Assembly (NCBI RefSeq): GCF_029931775.1
Contig: NC_079321.1
Span: forward strand, 14,838,501-14,902,500
Source: Euleptes europaea
Taxonomy: Eukaryota > Chordata > Lepidosauria > Squamata > Sphaerodactylidae
Length of the DNA stretch: 64,000 bases
Direction of reading: 5' to 3'
The translations under genes and the position numbers were made by a program. Numbering within the stretch: position 1 is the first letter of the stretch; each line of letters opens with the position of its first letter. This document shows positions 1 to 10,911 of the stretch, piece by piece. The notes beneath the pieces were generated by a model. The model was not told the DNA's origin and did no database searches. It saw nothing but the letters and a program-made list of their open reading frames with translations.

Positions 1-10
1 GCTATACTGA

Positions 11-227
11 AAAGTTGCCAACACCAGGTTGGAAAATTCCTGGAGATTTGGAGGTGGAGCCTGGAGAGGCAGATTTTGAGGAGGGGTGGGACTTCTGTGT
101 GGGTGTAATGCCATAGAGTCCACCCTCCAAAGCATCCATTTTCTCCAGGGGAACTGATCTCTGTTGTCAGGAGATCTGCTGTAATTCTGGGAGAGCTTCA
201 GGCCCCACCTGGGGGTTGGCACCCCTA
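11..227 (-). mobile_element. hAT-like MITE copy, variant B
   Basis: Variant B of the window's commonest repeat, read from the GGGAAATTCCTGGAG side to a degenerate GGTTGGCACCCCTA end. Variants A and B share the ends TAGGGTTGCCA and TGGCAACCCTA and the internal CTGGAGATCAG/CTGATCTCCAG segments. No coding capacity. Confidence 0.75.
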
Positions 228-261
228 ATCACATATTGATATATTGTTATGTCAATTGGTG

Positions 262-473
262 GTTGAAAGCACCGTTAAGTCACAGCCAACTTGTGGCGAC
301 CCTGTAGGGTTTTCAAGGCAAGAGGCATTCAGAGGTGGTTTGCCATTGCCTGCCTCTGTGTAGCGACCCTGGACTTCCTTGGTGGTCTCCCATCCAAGTA
401 CTAACCAGAGCAGATCCTGCTTAGCTTCTGAGATCTAATGAGATTGGGTTAGCCTGCACCATCCAGGTCAGGG
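262..473 (-). mobile_element. 5S rRNA-derived SINE
   Basis: The complement reads as the 3' half of a 5S rRNA (GAAGCTAAGCAGG, TACTTGGATGGGAGACCACC) followed by a body with GGTTTGCCATTGCC-type sequence and a tail related to CAAGTCACAGCC. This is the SINE3 type, with a 5S-like internal promoter. It is not a 5S gene: it is diverged and fused to SINE sequence. Confidence 0.75.
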
Positions 474-486
474 CCTTATGTCAATT

Positions 487-780
487 ACTGATCTCTATCG
501 GTAGAGTTGCCAACCTCCAGGTATTAGCTGGAGATCTCCTGCTATTACAACTGATCTCCAGCTGATAGAGATCAGTTCTCCTGTAAAAAATGGCCGCTTT
601 GGCCACTGGGCTCTATGGCACTGAAGTCCCTCCCCTCCCCAAACCCCACCCTCCTCATGTCCCCCCCCCCGCCAATCTCCTGCCAGTGGCAAAGAGGGAC
701 CCGGCAACCCTATCTATCGGCTGGAGATCAGTTGTAACAGCAGGAGATCTCCAGCGAGTACCTGGAGGCTGGCAACCCTA
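487..780 (-). mobile_element. hAT-like MITE fragment split by a younger copy
   Basis: Outer reverse-oriented copy, visible at 487-501 and 713-780. A complete younger copy sits inside it, flanked by the perfect 8-bp duplication TCTATCGG, so the family has inserted into itself here. Confidence 0.75.
502..712 (+). mobile_element. hAT-like MITE, variant A, with perfect 8-bp TSD
   Basis: Runs from TAGAGTTGCC to GGCAACCCTA, 211 bp. TCTATCGG lies at 494-501 and again at 713-720. An 8-bp target duplication plus TA(G)GG...CCCTA ends is the hAT superfamily signature. Confidence 0.85.
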
Positions 781-1330
781 ATTACCAGAAGTAAAAATGG
801 GAAATCCCCACTACCTTGAAGCTCCACTGACACTGCTCTGCATTGTGGCTGTTCTTTGTTGTTGCTGCAGCTGCCAATGCAGAGCAAAGGTAAGTTGACA
901 ATAAGACGGGTAAAAGATAACATAAAGACTTATTGGTTAAAAAAAAACCCAGTTCTAATTAGCAATAAGTATTTCTTTAAATATATTACAAGCTGGAAAC
1001 CAACCAGGAGGGCAGTTTGGCCCTTGGATAACAAAAAGATGGAAGGATTACGGTAGTAAAGAAAGATAGCATCACTGCAAAAGGCAGACAGAGAAAGAGA
1101 ATTAGTTATGTCAGTTTTCAGTGTAGGAAAATGTGGGTCAGTTACCTACATTGGAATTGCTCTGATGGGTATTAGAAAAATTGACTCTAATAGAGGTAAA
1201 CAAGAAATGAAGTTTTAGGGCCAGTGAACAAATTAAAAATGAATAATAATGGGATCAGGTTGCCTATTCCGGAAGGGTACTTAAGGACCTCATTTGTCAA
1301 ATTGTTGATCTCCTAACAAAAATGTGCAAT
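781..1330. other. Unassigned sequence
   Basis: No recognisable exon, RNA or repeat; only short chance reading frames. Confidence 0.4.
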
Positions 1331-1359
1331 TTGTTAAAACTGTCCTCCCCTCCAGCAGA

Positions 1360-1700
1360 TTGGAATGGAACACCAAGAGAGAAGAGGGTGACCAAGAGAA
1401 CCTTTCTTTGAGGAAAAGCTGAACAGCCTGGGACTTTTTAGTTTAGGAAGGTTGACTAAGGAGGGACATGATAAAGGTCTATAAAATAACGCAGGGGGTG
1501 GAGAATGAGAACACAGAACTTTTTCTCTCACTCCCATAATAATAGAACTCACAATAGAAAATAGCTACAGGACAGACAAAAGGAGATACTTCTTTACTCA
1601 ATGAGTAACTAGTAGAATTTACTGCCAGTGGATGCAATGAGGAGCACTAGATTGATTGGCTTTAAAAGGGGATTAGATAAAATTTGTGAAGAGGTCCAAT
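1360..1700 (+). mobile_element. Decayed CR1-like LINE fragment
   Basis: A broken frame resembles the CR1 reverse-transcriptase C-terminal pattern (LRRDMIKVYKI followed by GVEN). Stops and shifts are frequent, so it is old. The assignment rests on this motif only. Confidence 0.5.
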
Positions 1701-1812
1701 TAGCCACATTTACTAAATGAACCTCCATGTTCAGAGGAAGAAACTGTTAAATGCCAGTATTGAGGAAAGCAACAACGGGGAGAAACTTGGACTCCATGTC
1801 CTGTTTGTAGGG

Positions 1813-2148
1813 TAGAGTTGCCAGGTGCCCCAGGCAACCAGCGGGAGCTTGCTGGGATGATGCAACCCACTCCAGAAGTGAGGTGGACTCTCTAGCCATC
1901 TCCTCTGAAACTCTATTGTTTCCATAGAGGTTTTTTGGGGGTGGGGTGCTAGAGCATCTGCATCATTCCTGGGATAAACTGGCAGAAGAGGGCCAGCTGA
2001 AAGGGGGGGAGCGATCATCACTTCCAGGTAAACCTGGAAGCGATGAGGACACTCTAGCAATCTCCTTTCTCCAGGGGATCTCTGTAATCTGGAGATCAGG
2101 TGTAATTCTGGGAGATCTCCAGGCCCCACCAGGAGGTTGGAAATCCTA
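1813..2148 (-). mobile_element. Composite hAT-like MITE
   Basis: Begins TAGAGTTGCCAGGTGCC and ends with a variant-B half (GGAGATCTCCAGGCCCC...GGAGGTTGGAAATCCTA). The left half differs from variants A and B and holds a small inverted repeat (ACTTCCAGGT/ACCTGGAAG). Either a separate subfamily or a recombinant. Confidence 0.55.
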
Positions 2149-2157
2149 TCAGAGTTG

Positions 2158-2330
2158 GCAGCCCTCTGACCTGGAAGTGATGTCATGGCATCATACAACA
2201 CTTTAAGAATTTCCCAAATCTCTCTGGTAAAAACCATAGAGAGGAGGGAAATTCCTAGAATGTCGTCGGCATTGTGATGACACTTCTGGGTCCAAAACCA
2301 GAAGTGACATCACAGTATCATGCAACACTA
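2158..2330. repeat. Imperfect foldback repeat
   Basis: The halves are imperfect reverse complements: GAAGTGATGTCATGGCATCAT...AATTTCCC against GGGAAATTCC...GATGACACTTC. A similar GAAGTGATGTCAT inverted structure occurs near 18.12-18.34 kb, suggesting a foldback MITE family. Confidence 0.5.
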
Positions 2331-2804
2331 GTTTTCATGAGTCTGCCCCCATTGCTTCTTCCCAGTCACTACTCCCAAAACATTTTTTTCACCTGAAACA
2401 TGTTGACTATTGCAATGACCCAAGAACTCCACACCAAATGTACAATGCAATAAAAGCATTCCCTTCGCTTACCTTGCATTATTAGGCATAGTCTATGCAT
2501 AATAAGGTGGGAATTAAGTGGTAGAGTATTACAGTATGAAGTACCACTCCAGACAGTGGTTCAGGAACAACATTTTTGTATGCTTCTTTGAGAGAAACCC
2601 CCTCCACATAGAAAACTAGCACAATAAGAGTAGAACCTTTCTCCCTGATGTGCAAGTAGTTTATCTGAAGACAGGTTTTGTTTGTTTGTTTGTTTAATAT
2701 GGAGCACATAAATGGTTATACCTTGCCTGAAGTTTGAAATTATCCTGACTTCAGGTAGGCCCTCAAGATTCTACCCATTCATCTGGCCACATCTATTGCT
2801 TAGG

Positions 2805-3028
2805 TAGGGAGGCCAGCCTCCAGGTGGGGCCTGAGGGCCCTCTGAATTACAGCTCATCTCCAGACTCCCTGGAAAAAATGTATGCTTTGGAGGACAGACT
2901 ATATAGCATTGTGCCCAATGAGGTCTATGTCCTCCCCAGGTTCCACCCGCAAATCTCCAGGAGTTTCCCAAGCTTGAGCTGGCAGTGTTACGCTCTGATC
3001 CCCTGCCAGGGGGGACCTGGCAACCCTA
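2805..3028 (+). mobile_element. hAT-like MITE copy, variant B
   Basis: Diverged forward copy, starting at a decayed TAGGGAGGCC end and finishing CCTGGCAACCCTA. Confidence 0.7.
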
Positions 3029-3919
3029 AGCTTAGGACTTCTGCGTTGCATATTCATGTTTCCAAGAACTACAGCACTAAAGGGACAGTGTCTTAGCCAG
3101 ATGGCCATTTATCATCTGCTATGCCATCGTTTCTATAAACAGATGTTCTTCAGGGATTGCCTCCTCTCATTGTCTTGAACATTTCAAATTTCCATGTACC
3201 TTTGACTGGACTCGGTGTGCATCTTCATGTAAGCAAAATGTCTTCTCTCCCAAGTTTTTGTCTATTGTGCTGATTAAATGAGGCTGTACGGCATCTTGTG
3301 TCTCCGGCTTGCCTTTTAGTAGAGAGGACAGTGAGTTGTGGATCTGACAGCGCCAGATCTTGGATGGTTCCTTCTCTGCTCACATTCTCCTCTTGTTGTG
3401 TTACCCCAAAATCAGTGGGCACCATAGCACCCCTGGGCACCATGTCGGGAAGCCCAATATAGGCTCCCTTTGGCTTTATAGACTTGCTGGGAGAGTGAAA
3501 ATCAGGAAGTGACAGTGGTCGTTTACGCATGGGTATTTTCACTCACGTTCACCCTGGTCTGTCTCGGTTATTCCCTGGAGTTATGCATGAGTCCATTGGT
3601 GATGACCTCACTACCAGCCCTCGCTATGTCCAGGTCTTCCCATTCCTCTGTTAACACGACTCTTCCATCTCCTTTGAGCAAAGCCCGGGTGAAATCCCCA
3701 TGCGGGTTGGCAACCCTAGATGCAATAAACTGTACAAGGGCATTAATTGACCTTGCCTGCTCTATTCCCAAGTACCAAATTTGTGCTTACTTTCCCAGAA
3801 TTACTCACTGAGGCAATGGCGGTACAGAGCATACCTGCAGCTCTCTCTTTACTGAGGTGTTTGGTTTCAATGTCTTCCTCACCCATCATGTGATTGCCCA
3901 TGACCAGTACATTTGCAGC
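3029..3919. other. Unassigned sequence
   Basis: No feature recognised. The segment near 3700-3716 ends in a GGTTGGCAACCCTA-like MITE tip. Confidence 0.4.
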
Positions 3920-4033
3920 TAGGGTTGCCAACTCCAGGTGGGGAAATTCCGGAGTGTGTGGAGGGAAGGGATTTCAGCAGGGATGTGACCCCATACAGTC
4001 GATAACTTTGAAGCTGCTGCTATTTTCTCCAGG
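3920..4033 (-). mobile_element. hAT-like MITE fragment, variant B
   Basis: Partial reverse copy starting TAGGGTTGCCAACTCC, cut off where the next copy begins. Confidence 0.65.
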
Positions 4034-4235
4034 TAGGGATGCCAGCTTCCAGGTGGGACCTGGGGATCCCCTGGAGTTACAGCTCATCTCCAGACTACAG
4101 AGATCAGTTCCCCTGGAGAACATGGATGCTTTGGAGGGTGGGCTCGATGGGACCGTACTCCACTGAGGTCCCTTTCACCTCAAGATTCCATCCCCAAACC
4201 TCTAGGAGTTTCCCAACCTGGATCTGGCAACCCTA
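4034..4235 (+). mobile_element. hAT-like MITE copy, variant B
   Basis: Forward copy from TAGGGATGCCAG to CTGGCAACCCTA, directly abutting the fragment before it. Confidence 0.7.
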
Positions 4236-4273
4236 CCCCAATCCCCCGCTGATGGCCAAAGGGGACCTGGCAA

Positions 4274-4611
4274 TAGGGTTGCCAGGTGCCCGCTGGTGGT
4301 GGGCAAACCCCCAGCAATTTGCCCCTCTGCCCACCAACCACCTGAGCGTCGGGGACAAATGTGCCCACACAGGTGCATACCGCGCGCATCACTTCCAGAT
4401 TAGAACCGGACGTTCCACCTCGCGAGGGGCCTTATACCTCTTAGTCTGAGTGGTAAAGGGCCGCTTTACCACTCAAACTTAGAGGTATAAGCCCCCTTGC
4501 GAGGCGGCACTTCCGGTTCTAAACCGGAAGTGATGCGTGTGCGTCGGTGCACACGTACGCACACTTTCAAGCAACAGCCTCCTGCCAGAGAAGAAGGACC
4601 TGGCAACTCTA
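4274..4611. mobile_element. Palindromic hAT-like MITE with perfect TSD
   Basis: A 338-bp element with the same tips (TAGGGTTGCCAGGT...ACCTGGCAACTCTA) but a different interior. The interior folds on itself: CCTCGCGAGGGGCCTTATAC and TGAGTGGTAAAG on the left are answered by CTTTACCACTCA and GTATAAGCCCCC on the right. The 8-bp duplication CCTGGCAA flanks it (4266-4273 and 4612-4619) and is the end of an older MITE, so the element inserted at a relative's terminus. Confidence 0.8.
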
Positions 4612-4712
4612 CCTGGCAACCATACCTCCAGGGGAATGGATCTCTGTAGTCTGGAGAATAGTTGTAATTCCAGGAGAAGTCCAGGCCCAACCTGGAGGCT
4701 GGATACCTTTAA
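4612..4712 (-). mobile_element. hAT-like MITE tail fragment
   Basis: Remaining reverse-oriented half of the older copy hit by the palindromic element. Confidence 0.6.
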
Positions 4713-5380
4713 ATTTGTATCACATCCATCAGGAAACCTTGTTAGCAAGCATTTTGGGACCTATTGTTTGGGCGTTAGTCTGGACCTCGTCATTCATCCC
4801 TGTGTGTGTTTGTTCTGATAACAGCTGCAGCCCCTGGAAAGTACCCAGAATCTTAAATCAGATTGGAACCAGCGCAGCCAAAGCCTGGAGCCATTTTTCC
4901 ATCTGCAGTTTGAGCCAGCCCCATAAGAGCCCAGAAAAGCACTTTTGGTGTTCGGAAAAGCCTCTCGTAAATTTAATAAATAAAATGCACGATTATTTCC
5001 ATTGATTGGATCTGCTAGCACATCCAGGCCTGAGAATCCATCATTTAAAAAAAGCAACTGATCAATTGCGTAGGGCTTCCCCTAACAATGATAAAATGCC
5101 ACACATAATTAACTGATTTGACAGCTGCAACCTACATACAGTTACTCAGAAGTTCAATTCCTTACATAGAATTGCATCTTTAAACAGAGGAAAGTCCAAG
5201 ACAATGTAGAAATACAGGCAGTAAGGAAGGACAGAGTGATTTTTCACAACCGAAGAGGTGCCTCATACATACACCAAACCTCTCGCTATAAATGTGTTAC
5301 CTATGTTAACCATGTTTTTCTCCAGGCGATGGGTATAAGAATTAAGTTATTTCACTGTTTTCAATGAATGTTTCTACGGC
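4713..5380. other. Unassigned sequence
   Basis: No exon or repeat recognised. Confidence 0.4.
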
Positions 5381-5608
5381 CTTTTATGCAGGGACATTTT
5401 CCTGCGGTCACCCCCGCTGACTGCTTCAGGGCTTCCTTTTGATTACGCATGCCTTTCCCACCCGTCAGAGATCACCTCACTCTCCCCATGCATTTCGCCT
5501 GCATTTTCCAGATGCTCTTTTAGCCAGAATCTGGAAAATGAGATCAAAGCACCCGGGGAGAGCAAGGCAACCTCTGACGGATGGAAAGGCATGTGTGATC
5601 AAAAGAAG
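5381..5608. repeat. Foldback repeat (ATTTATGCAGGG family)
   Basis: Left-arm segment CTTTTGATTACGCATGCC (from 5436) pairs imperfectly with GGCATGTGTGATCAAAAG (to 5605), and CATTTTCCAGAT pairs with ATCTGGAAAATG near the centre. The lead-in TTTATGCAGGG...CTGACTGCTTC recurs at 45.39 kb, so this is a dispersed family. Superfamily unknown. Confidence 0.5.
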
Positions 5609-5806
5609 TGTTCCAATACGCGGTGACGGCGGCAACAGCTCTATATGCAAGATACTGGAAAAAACAAGGAAATCCCAGAAACATTTGAATGGGTCACAAA
5701 AATGATGGGGTACGCCACGATGGCAAGACTAACAAACCTAATGCACAGCACACAATTAGAAGAGCACCAACAAAAGTGGCGACCATTCTACGAAAAGTAC
5801 AGATGA
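5609..5806 (+). mobile_element. L1-like LINE ORF2 C-terminal fragment
   Basis: Translation gives ...TALYARYW then, after a frame change, EIPETFEWVTKMMGYATMARL and a stop at about 5804-5806. This matches the L1 ORF2 tail pattern (NWKxKEIPTxEEWxxKxxxYxxMAKLT). It differs from the L1 at 6118-7425 and is older and frameshifted. Confidence 0.6.
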
Positions 5807-5915
5807 GAACTGGTCTAGGCCATCCCCAAACCGCAAGGACACTGCGCTCAGGATTCCACCAAAGCCACAGCAGGGAGAACCTGTGATTTTTACTGAGACA
5901 GACCAAACGTGTTTT

Positions 5916-6058
<143 letters not shown>

Positions 6059-6117
6059 CATTTCAGGACAAAAACTCAGTAATGAGTAGTATAGATTTGC
6101 ATGACAAAGTGTAAAAT

Positions 6118-7425
6118 CATAAATACGCCTATTTATGGTATGAGAAGGAGAAAGTAAATAAAGATTTTAATTTTCATATTATTAGAAAAAAATTATTAAA
6201 AATATGGAATAAATACAAATTAGCTTTTGAAAGTAAAACTCCTGGTTGGATTAATCCTATAGAAGCATTTTTGAGAAGAGGTGCACACTTAAATTTGGAT
6301 GGTAAGGTTTATAGGGAAATGATAGAATTTAAAGATGGGAAGTGGTTACTGAAATCGAGAGAAGAACTTCAAATTAAAGACTGGTTTATGTATTATAAAT
6401 TAAAGGATGTTTTTAATAAGGACAACAGGTTGGGTTATAATCAAACTAAATCTAACTTTGAGATTATATTAACCAAGGGCAACAAGGGATTGATAGGTAG
6501 GGTTTATAAATTACTTATAGAAATAAACTTAGAACAGGAAAGGATTAAACCAGTGATGTTGAAATGGATGCGAGATTTGGGGCATAATATAGATCTGGAA
6601 ATATGGGAAAAGTTATGGAAAAAAGAGTTTAAGTTGACCATCTCAAATGAAATAAGAGAAAATTTATATAAAATGTTTTATAGATGGTATATAACTCCAG
6701 TATTATTAAGCAAAATGAAAAAAGATGGTAAGGTCTCTTGTTAGAAGTGTGGTACGGATATAGGTACATTTATGCATGTTTGGTGGTTTTGTAAAAAAAT
6801 TAGGAGGTTTTGGAGATTAGTTTTGAATGAAACAAATAATTTGATTAAGTCCAAAATTAAGAGAGATCCCGCTTTTTGTTTATTGGGTATTTCAAAACAA
6901 GATTTAGATCTAGGTGACAGAGTCATATGTCAATATAGTTTTGCTGCGGCAAGAATCACAATTGCTAAAAAATGGAAGCAAATAAATAAACCTTCAATTA
7001 AAGAGTGGAGAGGAAAACTATGGTTGTATATGCGGATGGCCAAACTTACAGCTTTTCTACCTGATAAAGATAGGGAGGATTTTAAATCTATATGGTCAAA
7101 GGCCGCCGCATATTGGGATAAATCGGCAAAAACGGATTTTGAAACTATACTTAACGAATTGTAGTATTATGTGATTCTTAATTAACTATAAGATGAGATT
7201 TTTTTTTTTTTAATGTAGTGTCATAACACCCCAACGGAAGTCCAATGGTGATGGGCACTGAGGTGGGGGTTGGGACTCAGGGCACTATGGAGATATATAT
7301 TAAGAGAATGTATCTTTTAATTATTAGATAATTAGTGCTCTTTGTATTTCTGTTTGGTTGTTTTGTTTGTATTTTATGTTTTTTTTCTTTTTTGTATGTT
7401 TTATTAAAAATTTAATTTAAAAAAA
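6118..7425 (+). mobile_element. 5'-truncated L1 retrotransposon with TSD
   Basis: Encodes the C-terminal part of L1 ORF2. Visible marks: MFYRWYITPVLLSKM, a zinc-knuckle-like CxxC...TFMHVWWFC, and a final MAKLTAFL...W tail ending at 7164. The frame is open from at least 6271 except for one in-frame TAG at 6742-6744, where the family normally has Trp (CWKCG). A 3' UTR and A-rich end follow. The 12-bp string AAAGTGTAAAAT lies at 6106-6117 and again at 7426-7437, the duplication expected of target-primed reverse transcription. Little decay suggests recent insertion. Confidence 0.88.
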
Positions 7426-7538
7426 AAAGTGTAAAATATTCCCTATTTGCCTTTTCCCTTTTTTTTCTTGTTTCTGTACCCCTTTTAAAAAATGAATAAA
7501 AGCATTAAAAAACATGACCGCGGGGAAATGTCCCTGCT

Positions 7539-7951
7539 AGGGTTGCCAGGTCCCTCTTTGCCACCGGCGGGAGGTTTTTGGGACAAAGTCTGAGGAGGGC
7601 GGGATTTGGGGAGGGGAAGGACTTCAATGTCATAGAGTACCCATAGCGGCCATTTTCTCCAGGGGAACTTCTCTCTCTTGGCTGGAGATCAGTTGTAATA
7701 GCAGGAGATCTCCAGCCTGTACCTGGAAGTCCCTCCCCTCTACAAACCCCGCCCTTCTCAGGCTCCACCCCCCCAAATCTCCAGGTATTTCCCAACCCGG
7801 AGCTGGCAACCCTATGTGCTTCCTGGAGAAAATGGCCACTTTGGCAATTGGACTCTATGGCGCTGAAGTCCCTCCCCTCTCCAAACCCCACCTTCCTCAG
7901 GCTCCACCTCCAAAATATCCAGGTATTTCCCCACCTGGAGCTGGCAACCCT
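7539..7951 (-). mobile_element. hAT-like MITE cluster (tandem partial copies)
   Basis: A reverse variant-A copy (TAGGGTTGCCAGGTCCC...) runs to about 7730. Two forward right halves follow, each ending GAGCTGGCAACCCT (7814 and 7951). The two right halves share GTGTGCTTCCT-type junctions, so a local duplication is likely. Confidence 0.7.
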
Positions 7952-7995
7952 GTGTGCTTCCTAGAGAACATCAAGAGCTCACTGGGGGTAAGAGT

Positions 7996-8211
7996 TAGGG
8001 TTGCCAACCTGCAGGTGGGGCCTGGAGATCTCCCAGAATTCCAACTGGTCTCCAGGTTACAGAGATCAGTTCCCCTGGAGAAAATGACCGCTTTGGAGGG
8101 CGGATTCTACGTCATTTACCTGGCTGAGGTCCTTCCCCTCCACAAACCCTGACCACCCCAGGATCTGTCCTCAAATTTCCATGAATTTCTCGATCCAGAG
8201 TTGTCGACTGT
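7996..8211 (+). mobile_element. hAT-like MITE copy, variant B
   Basis: Forward copy from TAGGGTTGCCAACC to a decayed right end near GAGTTGTCGACT. Confidence 0.7.
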
Positions 8212-8668
8212 ATAGGCCTGGCTGATTTAGAACTGATTCAATAAACATATGGATTTTGTTTTGAAGGACGGTGTGGGTCCATTTAATTAATCCATGTTAT
8301 ACTGCTTAATGGGCCAAGATATTTCCCTCCATATATTTAAATAAGTGCATATTTTCTACTGCAAAAATACATTTTACTTGGATCAGAATATAAAGGAAAT
8401 CAACCATGAAATTTGGCAAACAAGTGTTAAATGCTAAATAAATCAAAACCCATTGTTTTCCTTCAGTAGTGCCAACTCAGTGGCATGCATAAATTTTTAT
8501 AACGAAGGCGTCTTCTCTTTTTCAGCCATCTTCCACAACAGAATAATAAAACATACACTTGGCTGAAATTAATCCTGCTGAAAAGAACAGTGAAGTGACT
8601 TTATCTCCAAATGTTGCAAGAGAAATCTCCAAGATCATCAGTATTTCCATACTGTGTTCAACTACTTT
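8212..8668. other. Unassigned sequence
   Basis: Nothing recognisable. Confidence 0.4.
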
Positions 8669-8889
8669 CAGGGTTCTCAACGGTGGGTTGGGAAATTCCT
8701 GGAGATTGGAGAGGAGGCGGAGCTTGGAAAGGGTGTGGTTTCGGGAGGGGAGGGACCTCAGTGGGATACAATGCCATAGAGTCCACCTTCAAAAAGAGCC
8801 ATTTTCACCAGGGAGCTGATCTCTGTAGCCTGCAGATCAGTTGTAATTCTGGGAGATAGCAAGGCTCTACCTGGAGGGCGGCAACCCTA
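8669..8889 (-). mobile_element. hAT-like MITE copy, variant B
   Basis: Reverse copy from CAGGGTTCTCAAC to GGCGGCAACCCTA. Confidence 0.75.
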
Positions 8890-8921
8890 AGTGTAATCCT
8901 AAACAGAGTTAGGTAAAAAAG

Positions 8922-9215
8922 TAAAGGTAGTCCCCTGTGCAAGTACCGGGTCATTACTGACCCATGGGGTGACATCACATCATGATGTTTACTAGGCAGA
9001 CTATGTTTATGGGATGGTTGGCCATTGCCTTCCTCAGTCATCTACTCTATAACTTCAGCAAGCTGGGTACTCATTTGGCCGACCTCAGAAGGATGGAAGG
9101 CTGAGTCAACCTTGAGCCGGCTACCTGAAACCGACTTCCGTTGGGATCGAACTCAGGTCGTGAGCAGAGCTTTGACTGCGGTACTGCAGGTTATCACTTT
9201 TTGCCTGGGGCTCTT
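8922..9215 (-). mobile_element. Sauria-type SINE
   Basis: The complement carries a tRNA-like head (ACCTGAGTTCGATCCCAACGG, a B-box-like GTTCGATCC) and a body with CGGCTCAAGGTTGACTCAGCC. It ends in an ACTTTTTTACCT-like tail related to the (ACCTTT)n end I recall for Sauria SINEs, whose 3' part is related to BovB LINEs. The family is confined to lepidosaurs, which supports the squamate assignment. Confidence 0.7.
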
Positions 9216-9251
9216 AATCAGAGTTACACACTTGCAACACTGTTTTGTACA

Positions 9252-9460
9252 CAGGGTTGCCAACCTCCAGGTACTACCTGACTATCTCCCGCTATTACAA
9301 CTGATCTACAGCCGATAGAGATCAGTTCCCCTGGAGAAAATGGCTGCTTTGGCAATTGGACTCTATGGCATTGAAGTCCCTCCCCTCCCCAAACCCCGCT
9401 TTCCTCAGGCTCCGCCCCAGAAACCTCCCACCGGTGGCGAAGAGGGACCTGGCAACCCTA
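9252..9460 (+). mobile_element. hAT-like MITE, variant A
   Basis: Complete forward copy. The flanks TTTGTACA (9244-9251) and TCTGTACA (9461-9468) match 7 of 8, consistent with an aged 8-bp target duplication. Confidence 0.82.
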
Positions 9461-9468
9461 TCTGTACA

Positions 9469-10190
9469 GTATGGCCTCTGCATATAATTTCTTTTAGCCT
9501 TGCTCCTAAACACACCTGAAGTGTCATTAACCAACTCCCAAATAAATTAAATTTCCTCAAATGACCAACTTTTACAGTAGTCTTGGAATATCTCTTATCA
9601 TTCTCACAAATGTTAAAAACATTCTGTGAACAGCGTCCCGTTCCTCTGGCATAAGGAAACTTCTCAGATGAATGCGGCTCTTCCAGCGCTGGAAGTCTTC
9701 TTGTTCCAGAGGAAAGTTCTACCATTAGTGGATCAATTTCATAGGATTCTACTCTATGAAAGATGTACAAATATTTCAACTTTCAGCAGTCAGGCAATAG
9801 TCAAGTAACAGCAATGCTATTTAAAAAAGAAGAAGAAGAAGAAGAAGGGAATAATATCTGAATTCATACAATGCACCTGAGCTTTTGAGATTATTTTAGC
9901 ATTATTATGCTTAACATTATTATGACATTATTTAACATTATTATGTTAATGGCCTGAAGGTGCAAACTGAGAAATCTGGTTTGTTCTTCAGCCTCTTCCA
10001 GTGGGTCGTATTTCCTCCTGATATGCATAAAATTGTGAGATTTGGATCAGTGTGTGTTTGCAGCCAATCCTGGATCCACTCTGAATAACGTCTGCTTGCT
10101 TTATTGATACAAAATATAAAAAAAAATAATCTGATGACGTCATCCCAACGGAGTAGGCAGTGAAGCCCATCATAATTATTAGGTAGAACC
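9469..10190. other. Unassigned sequence with (GAA)n
   Basis: Holds a short GAA tract near 9828-9847 and a repeated ACATTATTATG motif near 9900-9945. No gene seen. Confidence 0.4.
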
Positions 10191-10198
10191 ACTTACAA

Positions 10199-10911
10199 CA
10201 GGAGCGTCAAACTCAATTGTTACAAGGGAAAGAGGCAGAGAAGCTGGAACGTGTCCAGAGGAGGGCAACAAAGATGGTGAGGGGTCTGGAGACCAAGTCC
10301 TATGAGGAAAGGTTGAAGGAGCTGGGTATGTTTAGCCTGAAGAGGAGAAGACTGAGAGGGGATATGATAACCATCTTCAAGTACTTGAAGGGCTGTCATA
10401 TAGAGGATGGTGCTGAGTTGTTTTCTGTTGCCACAGAAGGTCGGACCAGAACCAACGGGTTGAAATTAAATCAAGGAGTTTCCATCTAGACATTAGGAAG
10501 AATTTTCTAACAGTTAGAGCAGTTCCTCAGTGGAACAGGCTTCCTCGGGAGGTGGTAAGTTCTCCTGCCCTGGAGGCTTTAAAGGTTAGATGGTCATCTG
10601 TCAGCAATGCTGATTCTATGACCTTAAGCAGATGATGAGAGGGAGGGCATCTTGGCCATCTTCTGGGCATGGAGTATGGGTAACTGGATGTGTGTGGTGG
10701 GGGAGGTAGTTGTGAATGTCCTGTATTGTGCAGGGGGACTAGATCACCCTGGTGGTCCCTTCCAACTCTATAAATGTCATTTGGGCAGGCTGAGCCATGC
10801 CTCGCCAGCTAGATCAAGACTGGGGGGTGGCTGCCTCGGCTGGCTTGCGGGCTGAATAAGAGCTCCCGAGGGGCCGGATCCGGCCCGCAGGCCTTATGTT
10901 TGGCACCCCTA
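10199..10911 (+). mobile_element. hAT MITE (CAGGGGTGTCAAAC type) split by a CR1
   Basis: The left tip CAGGAGCGTCAAACTC and the right part GGGGCCGGATCCGGCCC...TTTGGCACCCCT belong to one short hAT element also present at 19.69 and 28.03 kb. The flanks ACTTACAA (10191-10198) and ATTTACAA (10912-10919) match 7 of 8. A CR1 3' end occupies the interior, so the CR1 came later. Confidence 0.8.
10234..10772 (+). mobile_element. CR1 LINE 3' end
   Basis: Encodes the CR1 reverse-transcriptase tail pattern ([32 protein letters not shown]), then untranslated sequence with GGACTAGATCACCCTGGTGG and TTCCAACTCTAT, the typical CR1 3' terminus. The frame is open from about 10217 to 10489 and then breaks. 5'-truncated. 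Confidence 0.85.

Noticed and set aside
1731-2237. 168-codon minus-strand frame
   Set aside because: Covers MITE and foldback repeat sequence; no domain, chance frame.
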